Below, piece after piece: positions 42,255 through 51,346 of a stretch of 64,000 nucleotides of DNA; position 1 is the stretch's first letter, and the number at the start of each line of letters is the position of its first letter. The stretch comes from Desulfofarcimen acetoxidans DSM 771 (GTDB taxonomy: Bacteria; Bacillota; Desulfotomaculia; Desulfotomaculales; Desulfofarciminaceae), in contig NC_013216.1 in NCBI RefSeq assembly GCF_000024205.1, forward strand, positions 3,782,001 through 3,846,000, given 5' to 3'. Both the position numbers and the translations under genes were made by a program. The notes below the pieces were generated by a model. That model had not been told where the DNA came from and ran no database searches. It saw only the letters and a list, made by a program, of their open reading frames with translations.

Positions 42255-43193
42255 TTAAGTAGCTTGCAAAACATACTCAGAGCTAAAATATTTTATGCGA
42301 GGTGAAAAATTTAATTGTTTTAAGATATCCAAATAATCCTGTGACCTTATCATTTCGACCGGTTTACCCATTAATGCCACCAGAACCGCTTCCATCACAT
42401 TGGTTCCAAAAGAACGTCCATGTAGTTCCGGAGTAGTTGTAATTAAACAGCCCGCTCCGGCATTTTCCAAACACAGGACATCTTCTTCTGTGGTTGTATT
42501 GGTTAATATAACCTGGCCGTGCAACTTTTCCGGCAAAAAGCGCTTTATTAGATGAAAATCACCGGCAATGACCTCAGCTTCATTATAAAATGAGGCAAAT
42601 TTAACTGCTCTTTCCCGGTCTACAGTCTCCTGCTTTTTCCCGGTTGGGTACAACATATGAAAGGGAAGCTTCACCATTTCAGGCAACAATTTAGCTGCTA
42701 ACTCCTCCAGTTCAGCAACAGTTCTTACTGCATAAGGAATACCTGCAATAAAAATCATATCACCGAAAGTAACCAGACAACCTATTTCCTCAAAAGCCTC
42801 CGCCATACCGAACCGGTCCAAGGCACTAACCATTAAAACCTTTGTACCTGGCTTAAAAAAGCCTCCTTTTTTGGCCAAGCTTAACACAACTTCCCGCTCC
42901 AGAGTATTTTTTAAGCCACTGCCGTCAACTACCGGTGTTTTATTCACAGCATCCATTAACTTTAAGCCGTCACGTACAGTATAGCATTTTTCACCGACTA
43001 CCAGGTAAACGTCTATGCCACCTAGGCCTATGGCATCCACCTGTCCGTCCAGTGACTTTAAAATATCTATTGCCCGTTCAAAATCACCGTCAGTACCAAT
43101 ACGGCTGATACGAAACTTATGACCCAACAGCTCAGTTTCAACTATATGATTTCGTTTGGCTGAACCCAAACTAACACTGACCACGTTTTTCAC
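42255..43193 (-). CDS. Quinate 5-dehydrogenase-like protein
   Basis: 312 residues. It begins MKNVVSVSLGSAKRNHIVETE and carries DAIGLGGIDVYLVVGEKCYTVRDGLKL and LVTFGDMIFIAGIPYAV. Proteins like this are called quinate 5-dehydrogenase in databases, but a clear Rossmann GxGxxG is not obvious, so the enzymatic name is weak. AAGGAGG precedes the start. It heads a three-gene unit with the SCP2 protein and the permease. Confidence 0.7.
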   Translation of the reverse strand: MKNVVSVSLGSAKRNHIVETELLGHKFRISRIGTDGDFERAIDILKSLDGQVDAIGLGGIDVYLVVGEKCYTVRDGLKLMDAVNKTPVVDGSGLKNTLEREVVLSLAKKGGFFKPGTKVLMVSALDRFGMAEAFEEIGCLVTFGDMIFIAGIPYAVRTVAELEELAAKLLPEMVKLPFHMLYPTGKKQETVDRERAVKFASFYNEAEVIAGDFHLIKRFLPEKLHGQVILTNTTTEEDVLCLENAGAGCLITTTPELHGRSFGTNVMEAVLVALMGKPVEMIRSQDYLDILKQLNFSPRIKYFSSEYVLQAT

Positions 43194-43299
43194 AAAAAAA
43201 CCTCCTTAAAAAGGCCAGCATATTTCATTTTTTACCATTGTAACCAAAATAAACTAAAATAACAAGACAGGGTTGTGCGAAACTCCATAGAAAACCTTA

Positions 43300-43677
43300 T
43301 TACTCAAAATAAGCTGCGGCTGTGGCTCGCGATTCAGAAACCGTTACCCTAACAAGCTTCACCGGCTTATCCGACAACTTTTTCTTTATTTCATGATAAA
43401 AATACCTGGCCAAATTTTCTGAGGTAGGATTATCAACCTCAAAGGGAACCTGTTCATTTAACAATTGGTGATCAAAGGGCTCAATTATATTCTTAATTAA
43501 CCCCTTTAACTCAGAAAAATCAATCAATATTCCTGTAGAATCCAGATTTTCTCCCTGCAGCACAACTTCTATGTACCAGGTATGACCATGCACATTTTTA
43601 CATTTGCCCGGGTACTCTCTGAGATAATGAGCCGAGTCGAAATGCTCCGTTACTTTAAGTTCAAACAGTATACTCAC
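43300..43677 (-). CDS. queD: 6-carboxytetrahydropterin synthase
   Basis: 125 residues. HFDSAHYLREYPGKCKNVHGHTW gives the three zinc histidines and catalytic cysteine of the QueD/PTPS family; PTSENLARYFYHEI and the final RVTVSESRATAAAYFE complete it. It converts dihydroneopterin triphosphate to 6-carboxy-tetrahydropterin in queuosine synthesis. It is the last gene of queC-queE-queD. Confidence 0.95.
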   Translation of the reverse strand: MSILFELKVTEHFDSAHYLREYPGKCKNVHGHTWYIEVVLQGENLDSTGILIDFSELKGLIKNIIEPFDHQLLNEQVPFEVDNPTSENLARYFYHEIKKKLSDKPVKLVRVTVSESRATAAAYFE

Positions 43678-43700
43678 CTCTAATTATTTGTCTGCTTTCT

Positions 43701-44336
43701 TCAAACACCTCTCGCCCCCGGCTCCCATATATACTTATGAATTTGCAGCTGCACTCTGACAAAAAAGAGCTTATCCTCTAAAACCCACTGCGCCAGAAAA
43801 CGCGGCTCTAAACCAAATACAGGTGAAAAGGTTACTATCACCTTTTGTGCAAGCTTATACTTCTCTATTATTCCCCGCGCAAAATCATAATCAGTACGGG
43901 AACCAATTATAAATTTAATCTCATCCTTACTGCGCAAGAACTCAATATTTGAAAAGTCATTATACAAATGCATGCCCGAGCCAGGTGTTTTGATATCCAT
44001 AGCAAAGTGGCAATAGTTGAAACTTAAATCCTCCAGTGATAATGAACCGTTTGTCTCAATAGTAACCGTATACCTATTGAGCAATGACAGCAAGAGCTTC
44101 AACTCAGCTTTTTGCTGCAGAGGTTCTCCACCTGTAATACAGACATAATGTGCTCCGTATTCATGCACTCTGTCCGCAACATCCTTCACAGACATCTCCT
44201 GTCCCTCTTCATAAGCATAAACAGTATCGCAGTAAAGACACCTGAGGTTGCATCCGGTCAAACGTATAAACACAGTCGGGTATCCAGCAGTTATACCTTC
44301 CCCTTGCAGTGAATAGAATATCTCATTGACTTTCAT
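43701..44336 (-). CDS. queE: 7-carboxy-7-deazaguanine synthase
   Basis: 211 residues, a radical SAM enzyme. FYSLQGEGITAGYPTVFIRL and GCNLRCLYCDT (CxxxCxxC-type cluster site for [4Fe-4S]/SAM), then CITGGEPL. It contracts carboxy-tetrahydropterin to CDG. Start 12 bp after the queC stop. Confidence 0.95.
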   Translation of the reverse strand: MKVNEIFYSLQGEGITAGYPTVFIRLTGCNLRCLYCDTVYAYEEGQEMSVKDVADRVHEYGAHYVCITGGEPLQQKAELKLLLSLLNRYTVTIETNGSLSLEDLSFNYCHFAMDIKTPGSGMHLYNDFSNIEFLRSKDEIKFIIGSRTDYDFARGIIEKYKLAQKVIVTFSPVFGLEPRFLAQWVLEDKLFFVRVQLQIHKYIWEPGARGV

Positions 44337-44347
44337 CGCAATATCCT

Positions 44348-45043
44348 CTAGTAACTCTCATACGAAATAGGATCGATAAAACCAGCTTCACTAAAACCCT
44401 TTAGCCTGAGCAAGCAGGAATCACAGCGGCCACAAGCCAGTTCTTCTCCACGATAGCAGCTGGTGGTCAGCTGCAGCGGAGCAGCCAAATCCATACCCAT
44501 TTTGACTATCTCAGCTTTAGTTTTATACAGCAAAGGTGTTATAATCTGAAGTTTCTGCTTATCCTCACTGGCTTGTTTGGTACCGGCATCAATAACAGTT
44601 TGGTATGCTTCTATAAATTCCGGCCTGCAGTCAGGATAACCCGAATAATCCAGTGCGTTCACACCGATAAATATAGCCTGCGCTTTCACTGCTTCAGCAT
44701 AAGCAACAGCCAGAGAAAGAAAAACTCCATTACGAAAAGGAACATAAGTAATCGGAATCCCAGAACCAATTTCCTTTTCTGTCCTGTTTAACGGCAGTTC
44801 TATAGCTTCTGAAGTCAGAGCACTGCCTCCTATTTCTCGAAAAAAAGCCAGATCAACTACCAGGTGTCTGTTCGACTGGAAATATGAAGCTATCTTTTTA
44901 GCCTGTCCGACTTCATAAGCATGCCTCTGCCCGTAATTAAAGGTGATAGGGTACAGGTTATACTCACGACTCCCGGCATAAGCCATACAAACTGTGCTAT
45001 CCATGCCTCCGGATAAAATAATAACGGCATTTTTCAATTTCAT
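44348..45043 (-). CDS. queC: 7-cyano-7-deazaguanine synthase
   Basis: 231 residues. PP-loop AVIILSGGMDSTVCMAYA binds ATP; the C-terminal zinc site is CGRCDSCLLR plus the cysteine in TTSCYRG. It turns CDG into preQ0. First gene of the que operon. Its leader contains a short CCGGA/TCCGG hairpin (about 45094-45115) but no recognisable preQ1 riboswitch. queF and tgt are not in the window. Confidence 0.95.
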   Translation of the reverse strand: MKLKNAVIILSGGMDSTVCMAYAGSREYNLYPITFNYGQRHAYEVGQAKKIASYFQSNRHLVVDLAFFREIGGSALTSEAIELPLNRTEKEIGSGIPITYVPFRNGVFLSLAVAYAEAVKAQAIFIGVNALDYSGYPDCRPEFIEAYQTVIDAGTKQASEDKQKLQIITPLLYKTKAEIVKMGMDLAAPLQLTTSCYRGEELACGRCDSCLLRLKGFSEAGFIDPISYESY

Positions 45044-45248
45044 CTCTCCTATCCCCTTAAGACACTATTTTACCACATTTATCATCCCGGATAAACCGCT
45101 TAGTCCGGTGTTTTAATGGGATGGCACAAAAGTATATTTTTAATTAGTTATTTAAGAAATAGACTCATTATAATAATCTGAAATTCACCAGAAAATTTAT
45201 TGTATTTCTCCTACTATCTTGTGGCTTCAAGCATTTATCTATAGGATC

Positions 45249-45283
45249 AAGTAAAACGGGAATCTATCCCGTTTTACTCTACT
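45249..45283. terminator. Terminator
   Basis: GTAAAACGGGA, loop, TCCCGTTTTAC, between the queC leader side and the end of the 45294 gene (minus strand). Confidence 0.75.
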
Positions 45284-45293
45284 ATGCCTGATA

Positions 45294-45701
45294 TTAGCTC
45301 GTATATACAGAACCTGGCTGGTATTGTATGGATGAACCATGACAACATGCTCCGGTAGTGTTGCCATAATTGTAATCTGAACTTCTTATTGATTGCAAAA
45401 CGCTTGATAATTCGTTAACACGGTGTTGCACTTTACTTAAAACATGGGAAGCCATCTCCATGCGTTCATTTATAGCCTGATTTAATTCTTGGGATGAGGC
45501 AGCTACCTGGCTGGCCATATTTCTGGCATGGTGAGCGGCATTAGCAGCACTTTGCATATTGCCGGAATTTAGCGAAAAGAGTATCTCATCACAAGCTGAT
45601 ATTAAAGCATTAGAAACTGACACCGCCTTATTAGACTCACCAAGTAATCTTTGACCGTGACGCGCTACATGTTGAAGAAATGGATTAGTTTGATGATTCA
45701 T
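45294..45701 (-). CDS. Hypothetical helical protein, 135 residues
   Basis: Predicted long helices (residues ~5-105, e.g. NAAHHARNMASQVAASSQELNQ's core is Ala/Asn/Ser-rich) with a Tyr/Ser/Gly-rich tail ACCHGSSIQYQPGSVYTS. The ATG follows AGGGGG. There is no signal peptide. The shape resembles small spore-associated or structural proteins but I recognise no family. Confidence 0.65.
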   Translation of the reverse strand: MNHQTNPFLQHVARHGQRLLGESNKAVSVSNALISACDEILFSLNSGNMQSAANAAHHARNMASQVAASSQELNQAINERMEMASHVLSKVQHRVNELSSVLQSIRSSDYNYGNTTGACCHGSSIQYQPGSVYTS

Positions 45702-45807
45702 TTTTTAGCCCCCTTAGATTGTAATATAGCTAGTATTTAAAAAAATGCCAGGAAATATACCAGGGTACCCGGTTAAAATCTAACCTGCCCATGATCATTT
45801 ATTCAAG

Positions 45808-46287
45808 CTATTTCATCTGCTCAGGGGCATGCTCTCTTTTTACTTTATTTCTGGTATATTTACCCATTATATGCCCTATACGCATAACCATGAAGATACA
45901 AACCATTACCAATACAACCAGATCATACATGCCAACTCCCAAAGCCATGCCTATAGCAGAAACGACCCATAGTTCAGCAGCAGTTGTTATCCCTCGCTTT
46001 ACACCGTTTTTACTGTTCCAAATCACTCCTGCTCCGATAAAGCCGATACCACTGACAATTTGCGCAGCGACACGGAAAGGATCGACCTCCGCTTTAATAC
46101 CTAGCCTCTCAGCTCCGTACACAGATAAAAGCATAATCAGTGTGGAACCCAAACTTACCAATGAAAAAGTGCGAATACCGGCAGGCTTATTATAAATCGT
46201 TCTTTCGGAACCCATTATTATCCCAGCTATCATAGAAAGAACAATTCTCAAATAAATTTCAAAAGGCAAATTTAATATATGTCTCAC
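45808..46287 (-). CDS. MgtC/SapB family membrane protein
   Basis: 159 residues. The N-terminal membrane part shows the family signature LSMIAGIIMGSERTIYNKPAG, RTFSLVSLGSTLIML and AAQIVSGIGFIGAGVIW, and ends after about five helices, lacking the C-terminal soluble domain of Salmonella MgtC. MgtC proteins modulate the F-type ATPase or magnesium homeostasis in other bacteria. No M-box was seen upstream. Confidence 0.9.
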   Translation of the reverse strand: MRHILNLPFEIYLRIVLSMIAGIIMGSERTIYNKPAGIRTFSLVSLGSTLIMLLSVYGAERLGIKAEVDPFRVAAQIVSGIGFIGAGVIWNSKNGVKRGITTAAELWVVSAIGMALGVGMYDLVVLVMVCIFMVMRIGHIMGKYTRNKVKREHAPEQMK

Positions 46288-46590
46288 TCCTGTACTTCTG
46301 ATTGCTTTTTACGCATACAACCTGAGCAAAATGCTACCCAAAATATCTAAATTAATTAATCAGAATCACATTGCGATATACATTATTTGTGATAATAATT
46401 ATAATTATGCTAAATACTAGAAATATTTATAGGATCTTAATAACTACAAGATTAAAAATAAAACTAATAATATTGAGATTTATTCTTCAAGGGTTTTTTC
46501 AATAGTTTTTTCGTTATATTATTGTAATAGTGTAGAAAAAAGTTTTATTAACCTCTGAAAAAAATAATACTAATACAGGAGGAGAGATTA
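46288..46590. other. AT-rich intergenic region
   Basis: About 300 bp between the divergent mgtC and M29 peptidase genes. Very AT-rich; it must carry both promoters. No structured element or small gene is evident. Confidence 0.5.
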
Positions 46591-47706
46591 TTGGTAGACC
46601 CAAGAATAATTACACTGGCAAGAAACCTTGTTAACTATTCCTGCGACCTACAGCCCGGAGAAAAAATCCTTATAGAAGCAATAGGACTTGAATTACCGTT
46701 TGTTAAAGAATTGATAAAAGAAGTTTGCCGAGTCGGAGGAGTACCCTTTGTTACCATAAAGGACAACTCTGTTAACAGATCCCTGTTAATAAATGCAAGT
46801 GAGGAACAATTAAAAATGATGGCTAAATACGAAGCAGCCAGAATGGAAGACATGGACGCTTATATAGGCATCCGGTCAGGCAACAACTCGGCAGAATTAT
46901 CTGATGTACCACAAGATAAGCTTGAGTTGTACAATAAATATTTTATTAATGAAGTTCATATGAAAATCAGAGTTCCCAAGACTAAATGGGTGGTATTAAG
47001 ATATCCCTCCCCTTCCATGTCACAGCTGGCCAATACCAGTATAGAAAACTTCGAGAATTTTTACTTTAATGTTTGTAACTTAGACTATGAAAAGATGTCG
47101 CAAGCAATGACTCCTCTGGTAGAATTAATGAACAAAACAGATAAAGTGAGGATTGTGGGCACAGGAACCGACTTGACCTTTTCTATAAAATCTCTCCCGG
47201 CAATTAAGTGCGCCGGGAAACGAAACATACCGGATGGGGAGGTTTTTTCCGCCCCGGTAAAAGACTCCGTAAACGGCTATATTACCTACAACACACCTGC
47301 TCAATACCAGGGTTTTACTTATGAAAACATCAGGCTTGAATTCAAGGATGGGAAAATTGTTCAAGCTACAGCTAATGATACGGAAAAAATAAATAAAGTC
47401 TTCGATACTGACAAAGGGGCAAGATATGTAGGTGAATTTGCTCTGGGTGTAAATCCTTATATCACAAAACCAATGAAAGATACCCTGTTTGATGAGAAAA
47501 TTGCAGGCTCTATTCATTTTACACCAGGAAGCGCTTATGATGAATGTTTTAACGGAAATAAATCAGCTATCCACTGGGATCTGGTATATATTCAAACGCT
47601 GGAATACGGTGGTGGGGAAATATATTTTGATGATGTTTTAATAAGAAAGGATGGAAGGTTTGTAATCCCTCAATTGGAGGGGTTAAACCCAGAGAATTTA
47701 AAGTAA
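46591..47706 (+). CDS. M29 family aminopeptidase
   Basis: 371 residues of the thermophilic-aminopeptidase (AmpS/T) family, dinuclear-metal exopeptidases. Family features: ALARNLVNYS-like start (RIITLARNLVNYSCDLQPGE), IPDGEVFSAPVKDSVNGYI with the conserved metal-binding glutamate, GEFALGVNP, and SAIHWDLVYI with the metal-binding His and Asp. Start is TTG, 6 bases behind AGGAGGAG. Cytoplasmic peptide recycling is the likely role. Confidence 0.92.
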   Translation: MVDPRIITLARNLVNYSCDLQPGEKILIEAIGLELPFVKELIKEVCRVGGVPFVTIKDNSVNRSLLINASEEQLKMMAKYEAARMEDMDAYIGIRSGNNSAELSDVPQDKLELYNKYFINEVHMKIRVPKTKWVVLRYPSPSMSQLANTSIENFENFYFNVCNLDYEKMSQAMTPLVELMNKTDKVRIVGTGTDLTFSIKSLPAIKCAGKRNIPDGEVFSAPVKDSVNGYITYNTPAQYQGFTYENIRLEFKDGKIVQATANDTEKINKVFDTDKGARYVGEFALGVNPYITKPMKDTLFDEKIAGSIHFTPGSAYDECFNGNKSAIHWDLVYIQTLEYGGGEIYFDDVLIRKDGRFVIPQLEGLNPENLK

Positions 47707-47754
47707 TTTTCTCATGCCTAATAATAAAACATTTAATTTATTGAAAATCGCTCC

Positions 47755-47835
47755 CAAAAACCCACGGACTCATTCCGTGGGATGAAAGGAGCGGTCGCCC
47801 GTTAAGGCGACAAGTATATACACAAACACTTCCTC
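47755..47835 (+). repeat. IS200/IS605-like left end with hairpin, copy 3
   Basis: CCCACGGA, CTCAT, TCCGTGGG hairpin, then GATGAAAGGAGCGGTCGCCC and GTTAAGGCGACAAGTATATA. The same order occurs on the minus strand at 21125-21040. It directly precedes the decayed tnpB on the same strand. Confidence 0.75.
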
Positions 47836-47839
47836 TCTG

Positions 47840-48411
47840 CTCCGCCAATAGAATACTTGCCGCTTTTCCCCGGCTTTAAAAAAAATGGCCGCCAAAATAT
47901 GGGCATAAGCTGCACTGTTCATCGCACAATCCATATAAAAAATCACTGCCGGTTCGATAAAGGTGACATGAAAGCATTCGCTAAAGGTAAATACGGTATT
48001 CATTCCAAGTCTGTGCAGGCTAAAGTGGAAACTTCCTTTGGGTGTTGTGAACATACCGGGAAACTGCGTGAACAAGGGTTTGCCGATTGGCAATATCTCC
48101 ACCGCGGGAAACGTTTTTTGCTGTGACATAGGAACCACTCGGTATTACTCATAAAAAACTGATTTTGACTCTCTCCAACGAAAGCGGAAGGGAACCGCTC
48201 ATACTTAACATACCCCAAAGGTTCTCCGTAACCATCATTAAACCGGTTCAGCCAGTATGACACCGGAATCAATATCGTGGCTGCATGCAACGGTAGAAAA
48301 ACCGGCCTTGGGAAAAATACAGGGCAGTGATGTTACAGCAGTCATTGACCCAGGCGAAGTACATGCCACAGCTATCACAGAAGGCAAGAAATCTACGGCA
48401 GTCTAATCTCC
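47840..48411 (+). pseudogene. Decayed tnpB (IS605-family OrfB), fragment
   Basis: In one plus-strand frame, KGKYGIHSKSVQAKVETSFG and KLREQGFADWQYLHRGKRFLL match the central part of TnpB; in a second, TLSNESGREPLIL; in a third, WLHATVEKPAL and VTAVIDPGEVHATAITEG, the RuvC-I motif with its catalytic aspartate, before a TAG. At least two frameshifts and loss of the whole C-terminal half (no zinc finger, RuvC-II or -III) show it is dead. It sits right behind the left-end hairpin at 47755. Confidence 0.75.
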
Positions 48412-48545
48412 TCATCACATACCGGACATTTAATGCTATCACTGTCCTCATCTAACTCAAACAATGTACTGCAATTCGGGCAAGCAACTCCATATATAAC
48501 ACAATCCCTGATGTGATCAAATATTGCCCCAATATTATCCGTCAA
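48393..48545 (-). CDS. Small zinc-ribbon-like protein, 50 residues
   Basis: TTG start six bases behind a perfect AGGAGGTG. The product begins MTDNIGAIFDHIRDCVIYG, then VACPNCSTLFELDED and IKCPVCDEEIRLP. The two CPxC knuckles make a zinc ribbon. Its last 19 bases overlap the decayed tnpB on the other strand. No specific family is recognised; the acidic body suggests a small protein- or RNA-binding adaptor. Confidence 0.6.
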   Translation of the reverse strand: MTDNIGAIFDHIRDCVIYGVACPNCSTLFELDEDSDSIKCPVCDEEIRLP

Positions 48546-48751
48546 AACCAACACCTCCTGACTTCATATTCGATCCAGGCAGGTTATTCCCTTCTTATGA
48601 AAATAACCTTTATTATCAATCAGTCTTTCTCTTACAATATCCACAGGTGATGCAAGAGTAAGTTATTCTACAACCAATAGAAATCAAAATTGATTCGGAT
48701 AACACGCCTGTTGATTTCCAGTAAAATAAATAGTGGGTATTATCCGACCGG

Positions 48752-49078
48752 TTATGGTTTGGATTGATTGCCATTATCTTTTTTGCCTACACTCATCTGA
48801 ATAGGTACTTGTTTACCATTGATATTTATTGTTTGCTCCTTTTTATTGGGATCAATCGCAATAGGCTTAGCCGTGGTTTCTGAGGGGGTTTTAGCCGCTG
48901 GCGATGATACATTATCCGCAGCCTGATTATTTTTATATGTGCCATAACCAACAGCGGAAGCCAAAATAACAGCAAAACCGGCTGCCCCAACAATAAATAT
49001 TTTTGCTTTTGGGGTTAGAGCTGTTTCTTGATTTTTTTTCATCTTGTTTGCATTACTTGTTTTATTTCTCTTACTCAT
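48752..49078 (-). CDS. Small membrane-anchored hypothetical protein
   Basis: 108 residues from the ATG at 49078, which has GAGGTGA upstream; the frame extends to 49333 without a site and is rejected there. A basic N-terminus (MSKRNKTSNANKMKKNQET), one hydrophobic helix (IFIVGAAGFAVILASAVGYG), a Ser/Thr/Pro/Ala linker and a tail with QTININGKQVPIQMSVGKK. Likely exposed outside the membrane. No family recognised. Confidence 0.6.
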   Translation of the reverse strand: MSKRNKTSNANKMKKNQETALTPKAKIFIVGAAGFAVILASAVGYGTYKNNQAADNVSSPAAKTPSETTAKPIAIDPNKKEQTININGKQVPIQMSVGKKDNGNQSKP

Positions 49079-49256
49079 ATAAATCACCTCAAAGATATAT
49101 TTTGACATATATTTTAAAAAACCTTTTGTGAAATGATAGAAAATTAAAATGTTCAAAGGATTGCAAATATTAGATATTGATACAAAAGAAAACCCCCGCA
49201 AAGCGGAGGTCAAATGAAGGATAGTGGTGATAGCAGTCAGCTTAATATTTATGATA

Positions 49257-49526
49257 CTATTCAGGTTTAGGTTTTCGATAGGGATTTTGTTTGCCGCTTT
49301 TCCAAAGTAGGCAACCAGGAAAAAATAACTCAATAAAATAAGCTACGTTTAGCGCATTTCCTTTAAGAATAGGCCGACAGTTTTCAAAGCCGCAATGCGA
49401 TAAAACAAACGCGCCTTGATTTACTACAACCTCACAATTTTTAAAACTGCAGAACCTATAAGTGTTTCCATCTAAATGAATACGTTGGTTCTCAAAAATA
49501 TGCTCAATATATTCCTTGGATTGCAT
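49257..49526 (-). CDS. Small cysteine-containing hypothetical protein
   Basis: 89 residues from the ATG at 49526 (GAGGTGGT upstream). RIHLDGNTYRFCSFKNCEVV and GAFVLSHCGFENCRPIL look like a short pentapeptide-like or right-handed beta-helix turn with regular FxNC spacing; the tail is hydrophobic then basic. Similar small proteins of unknown function occur in many genomes. Confidence 0.6.
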   Translation of the reverse strand: MQSKEYIEHIFENQRIHLDGNTYRFCSFKNCEVVVNQGAFVLSHCGFENCRPILKGNALNVAYFIELFFPGCLLWKSGKQNPYRKPKPE

Positions 49527-49631
49527 TATTACCACCTCTTTTTTGATAATTATTCTACATATGGTATAGTTTGCCCTTAATATCTATTATTAAAAACTGT
49601 TGTATGTAAACTGGTATACGTAAATAAATAA

Positions 49632-49666
49632 TTGACCGCCAGATTATTCCTAGCGGTCAATTTTTA
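49632..49666. terminator. Terminator hairpin
   Basis: TTGACCGC, loop, GCGGTCAA, then TTTTT on the plus strand, between the 49257 gene and the 49734 gene. Confidence 0.6.
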
Positions 49667-49733
49667 ATAAAAATGTCATTTGCCCTACAAATTGATTAAA
49701 CCAGAAATTTAGAATTATTAAAAATGTAGAGAG

Positions 49734-49985
49734 ATGAAAAAAATCGTTGTATCGGTAGATTTATCAAAAGAAAACCTATCAGATCCTAATCCTGCCAAGG
49801 CAATTGTAGATAGAGGTTGTGAACTTATATATTGTGTAAAATTCGGAAATAACAGCTTTGCGGAATATGTTAATGTATTAGCGGAAAACTATGTAACAGA
49901 TCGAAAAATCGTTATATACCCTTCTGCCACTTGTTCTAAATGCGAGACTTATCAAACCTATACCAAGACTAATCCGGAAGTGTGA
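49734..49985 (+). CDS. Small hypothetical protein, 83 residues
   Basis: Begins MKKIVVSVDLSKENLSDPNP, has NSFAEYVNVLAENYVTDRKI and near the end a CSKC pair in YPSATCSKCETYQ. GAGAG precedes the ATG. The alternating beta pattern of the first 40 residues and the CxxC are compatible with a small redox or metal protein. No family recognised. Confidence 0.5.
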   Translation: MKKIVVSVDLSKENLSDPNPAKAIVDRGCELIYCVKFGNNSFAEYVNVLAENYVTDRKIVIYPSATCSKCETYQTYTKTNPEV

Positions 49986-50167
49986 TAAGATAGTGATAAT
50001 TATGTAAGGAGGCGGCACTGCTGCCGGTCACCTTAATTTAGGCTGAAACATTTTTCTTCAAATTATTGTAGACTAAGAAAATCTACCCATAACAGAAGGA
50101 CTTCTGATAATCGCTGTTGAATATGAAGGTCTTAAGAATAAAATAAGGTATAAGGAGTTGATGTAAA

Positions 50168-51346
50168 ATTTTAAAGATTAAAGACAATATCTACTGGGTC
50201 GGTGTAAAGGATTGGGAGTTAAAAATGTTTCACGGTCAAGAATACACAACACACAGAGGCTCCACCTACAATTCATATTTAATAAAAGATAAAAAGATTG
50301 CCTTGGTGGATACGGTTTGGACTCCTTTTCACGAAAATTTTGTAAACGACCTGGAAGAAGAGATCGGGTTGAAAAATATTGATTTGATAGTTATTAATCA
50401 CTGTGAACAAGATCATGCAGGCAGTTTGGCTTACTTAATGGAAAAGATTCCTGAAACGCCTATCTACTGTACCAAAAATGGGGCCATGATGATCAAGAAG
50501 CATTTTCATAAAGACTGGAACTTCAATGTTGTAAAAACCGGGGACAGTATTGATCTAGGAGAATATAATCTGGTTTTTGTGGAGACACCAATGCTCCATT
50601 GGCCTGATTCGATGGCTACTTATGTGTCGGGTGCTAATGTGCTGTTATCTAATGATGCTTTTGGACAGCATTATTCATCATCGTACATGTTCAATGATCA
50701 GGTAGACCAGGGCGAGCTTTACCAAGAAGCCATAAAATATTACGCCAATATTTTAACTCCCTTCAGCAAACTGGTTAAAGCAAAAATCAAGGAATTGCTT
50801 AGCCTAAATCTGTCTATTGACATGATCGCACCCAGCCATGGGATGATCTGGAGGGATAACCCCCTGCAAATTGTTGAGAAATATGACCAGTGGGCCAGTG
50901 GTTATAATGAAGGCATGGTAGTCATCCTTTTTGATACAATGTGGGGAGCAACCAAAAAAATGGCTCTTGCCATATCCAAGGGACTAGGAAATAAAGGTAT
51001 AGGCACCAAGGTGCTTAATATTGGAACGTCGGACAAGAATGATTTAATCACCGAGGTTTTTAAAGCCAGGGGAGTAATTGTGGGAAGTTCTACTATTAAC
51101 AAGGGGATTCTTAGCGACACCGCGGCTATCCTGGAAGTTATTAAAGGTTTGCAATTTAAAAATAAAATTGGTGCAGCTTTCGGTTCTTACGGCTGGAGCG
51201 GTGAGTCCGTTAGTATTGTTGAAAACAGGTTGAAGGAAGCCGGTATAGACATAGTAGCAGAAGGGATTAAACTGCAGTACGATCCCACACCGGAGGATCT
51301 TAGAAAATGTCAATCTTTTGGAGAATCATTTGCTGATAAGGTTTAG
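50168..51346 (+). CDS. Flavodiiron protein (FprA, A-type flavoprotein)
   Basis: An N-terminal metallo-beta-lactamase-like domain with diiron ligands (INHCEQDHAGS, later PMLHWPDSM and a final APSHGMIWR) and a C-terminal flavodoxin domain (VVILFDTMWGATKKMALAI FMN loop). Flavodiiron proteins reduce O2 or NO to protect anaerobes. The conserved N-terminus (KIKDNIYWVGVKDWELKMFHG) extends upstream of the ATG at 50225, yet has no ATG, GTG or TTG in frame; the only candidate is ATT at 50168, behind AAGGAG. An ATG at 50161 would be in frame if the single T at 50164 were absent. A one-base error or an unusual start are both possible. Confidence 0.9.
   Translation: MLKIKDNIYWVGVKDWELKMFHGQEYTTHRGSTYNSYLIKDKKIALVDTVWTPFHENFVNDLEEEIGLKNIDLIVINHCEQDHAGSLAYLMEKIPETPIYCTKNGAMMIKKHFHKDWNFNVVKTGDSIDLGEYNLVFVETPMLHWPDSMATYVSGANVLLSNDAFGQHYSSSYMFNDQVDQGELYQEAIKYYANILTPFSKLVKAKIKELLSLNLSIDMIAPSHGMIWRDNPLQIVEKYDQWASGYNEGMVVILFDTMWGATKKMALAISKGLGNKGIGTKVLNIGTSDKNDLITEVFKARGVIVGSSTINKGILSDTAAILEVIKGLQFKNKIGAAFGSYGWSGESVSIVENRLKEAGIDIVAEGIKLQYDPTPEDLRKCQSFGESFADKV

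Noticed and set aside
45044-45293. preQ1 riboswitch in front of queC
   Set aside because: Only a small CCGGA/TCCGG hairpin is seen; the conserved preQ1-I, -II or -III cores were not found.
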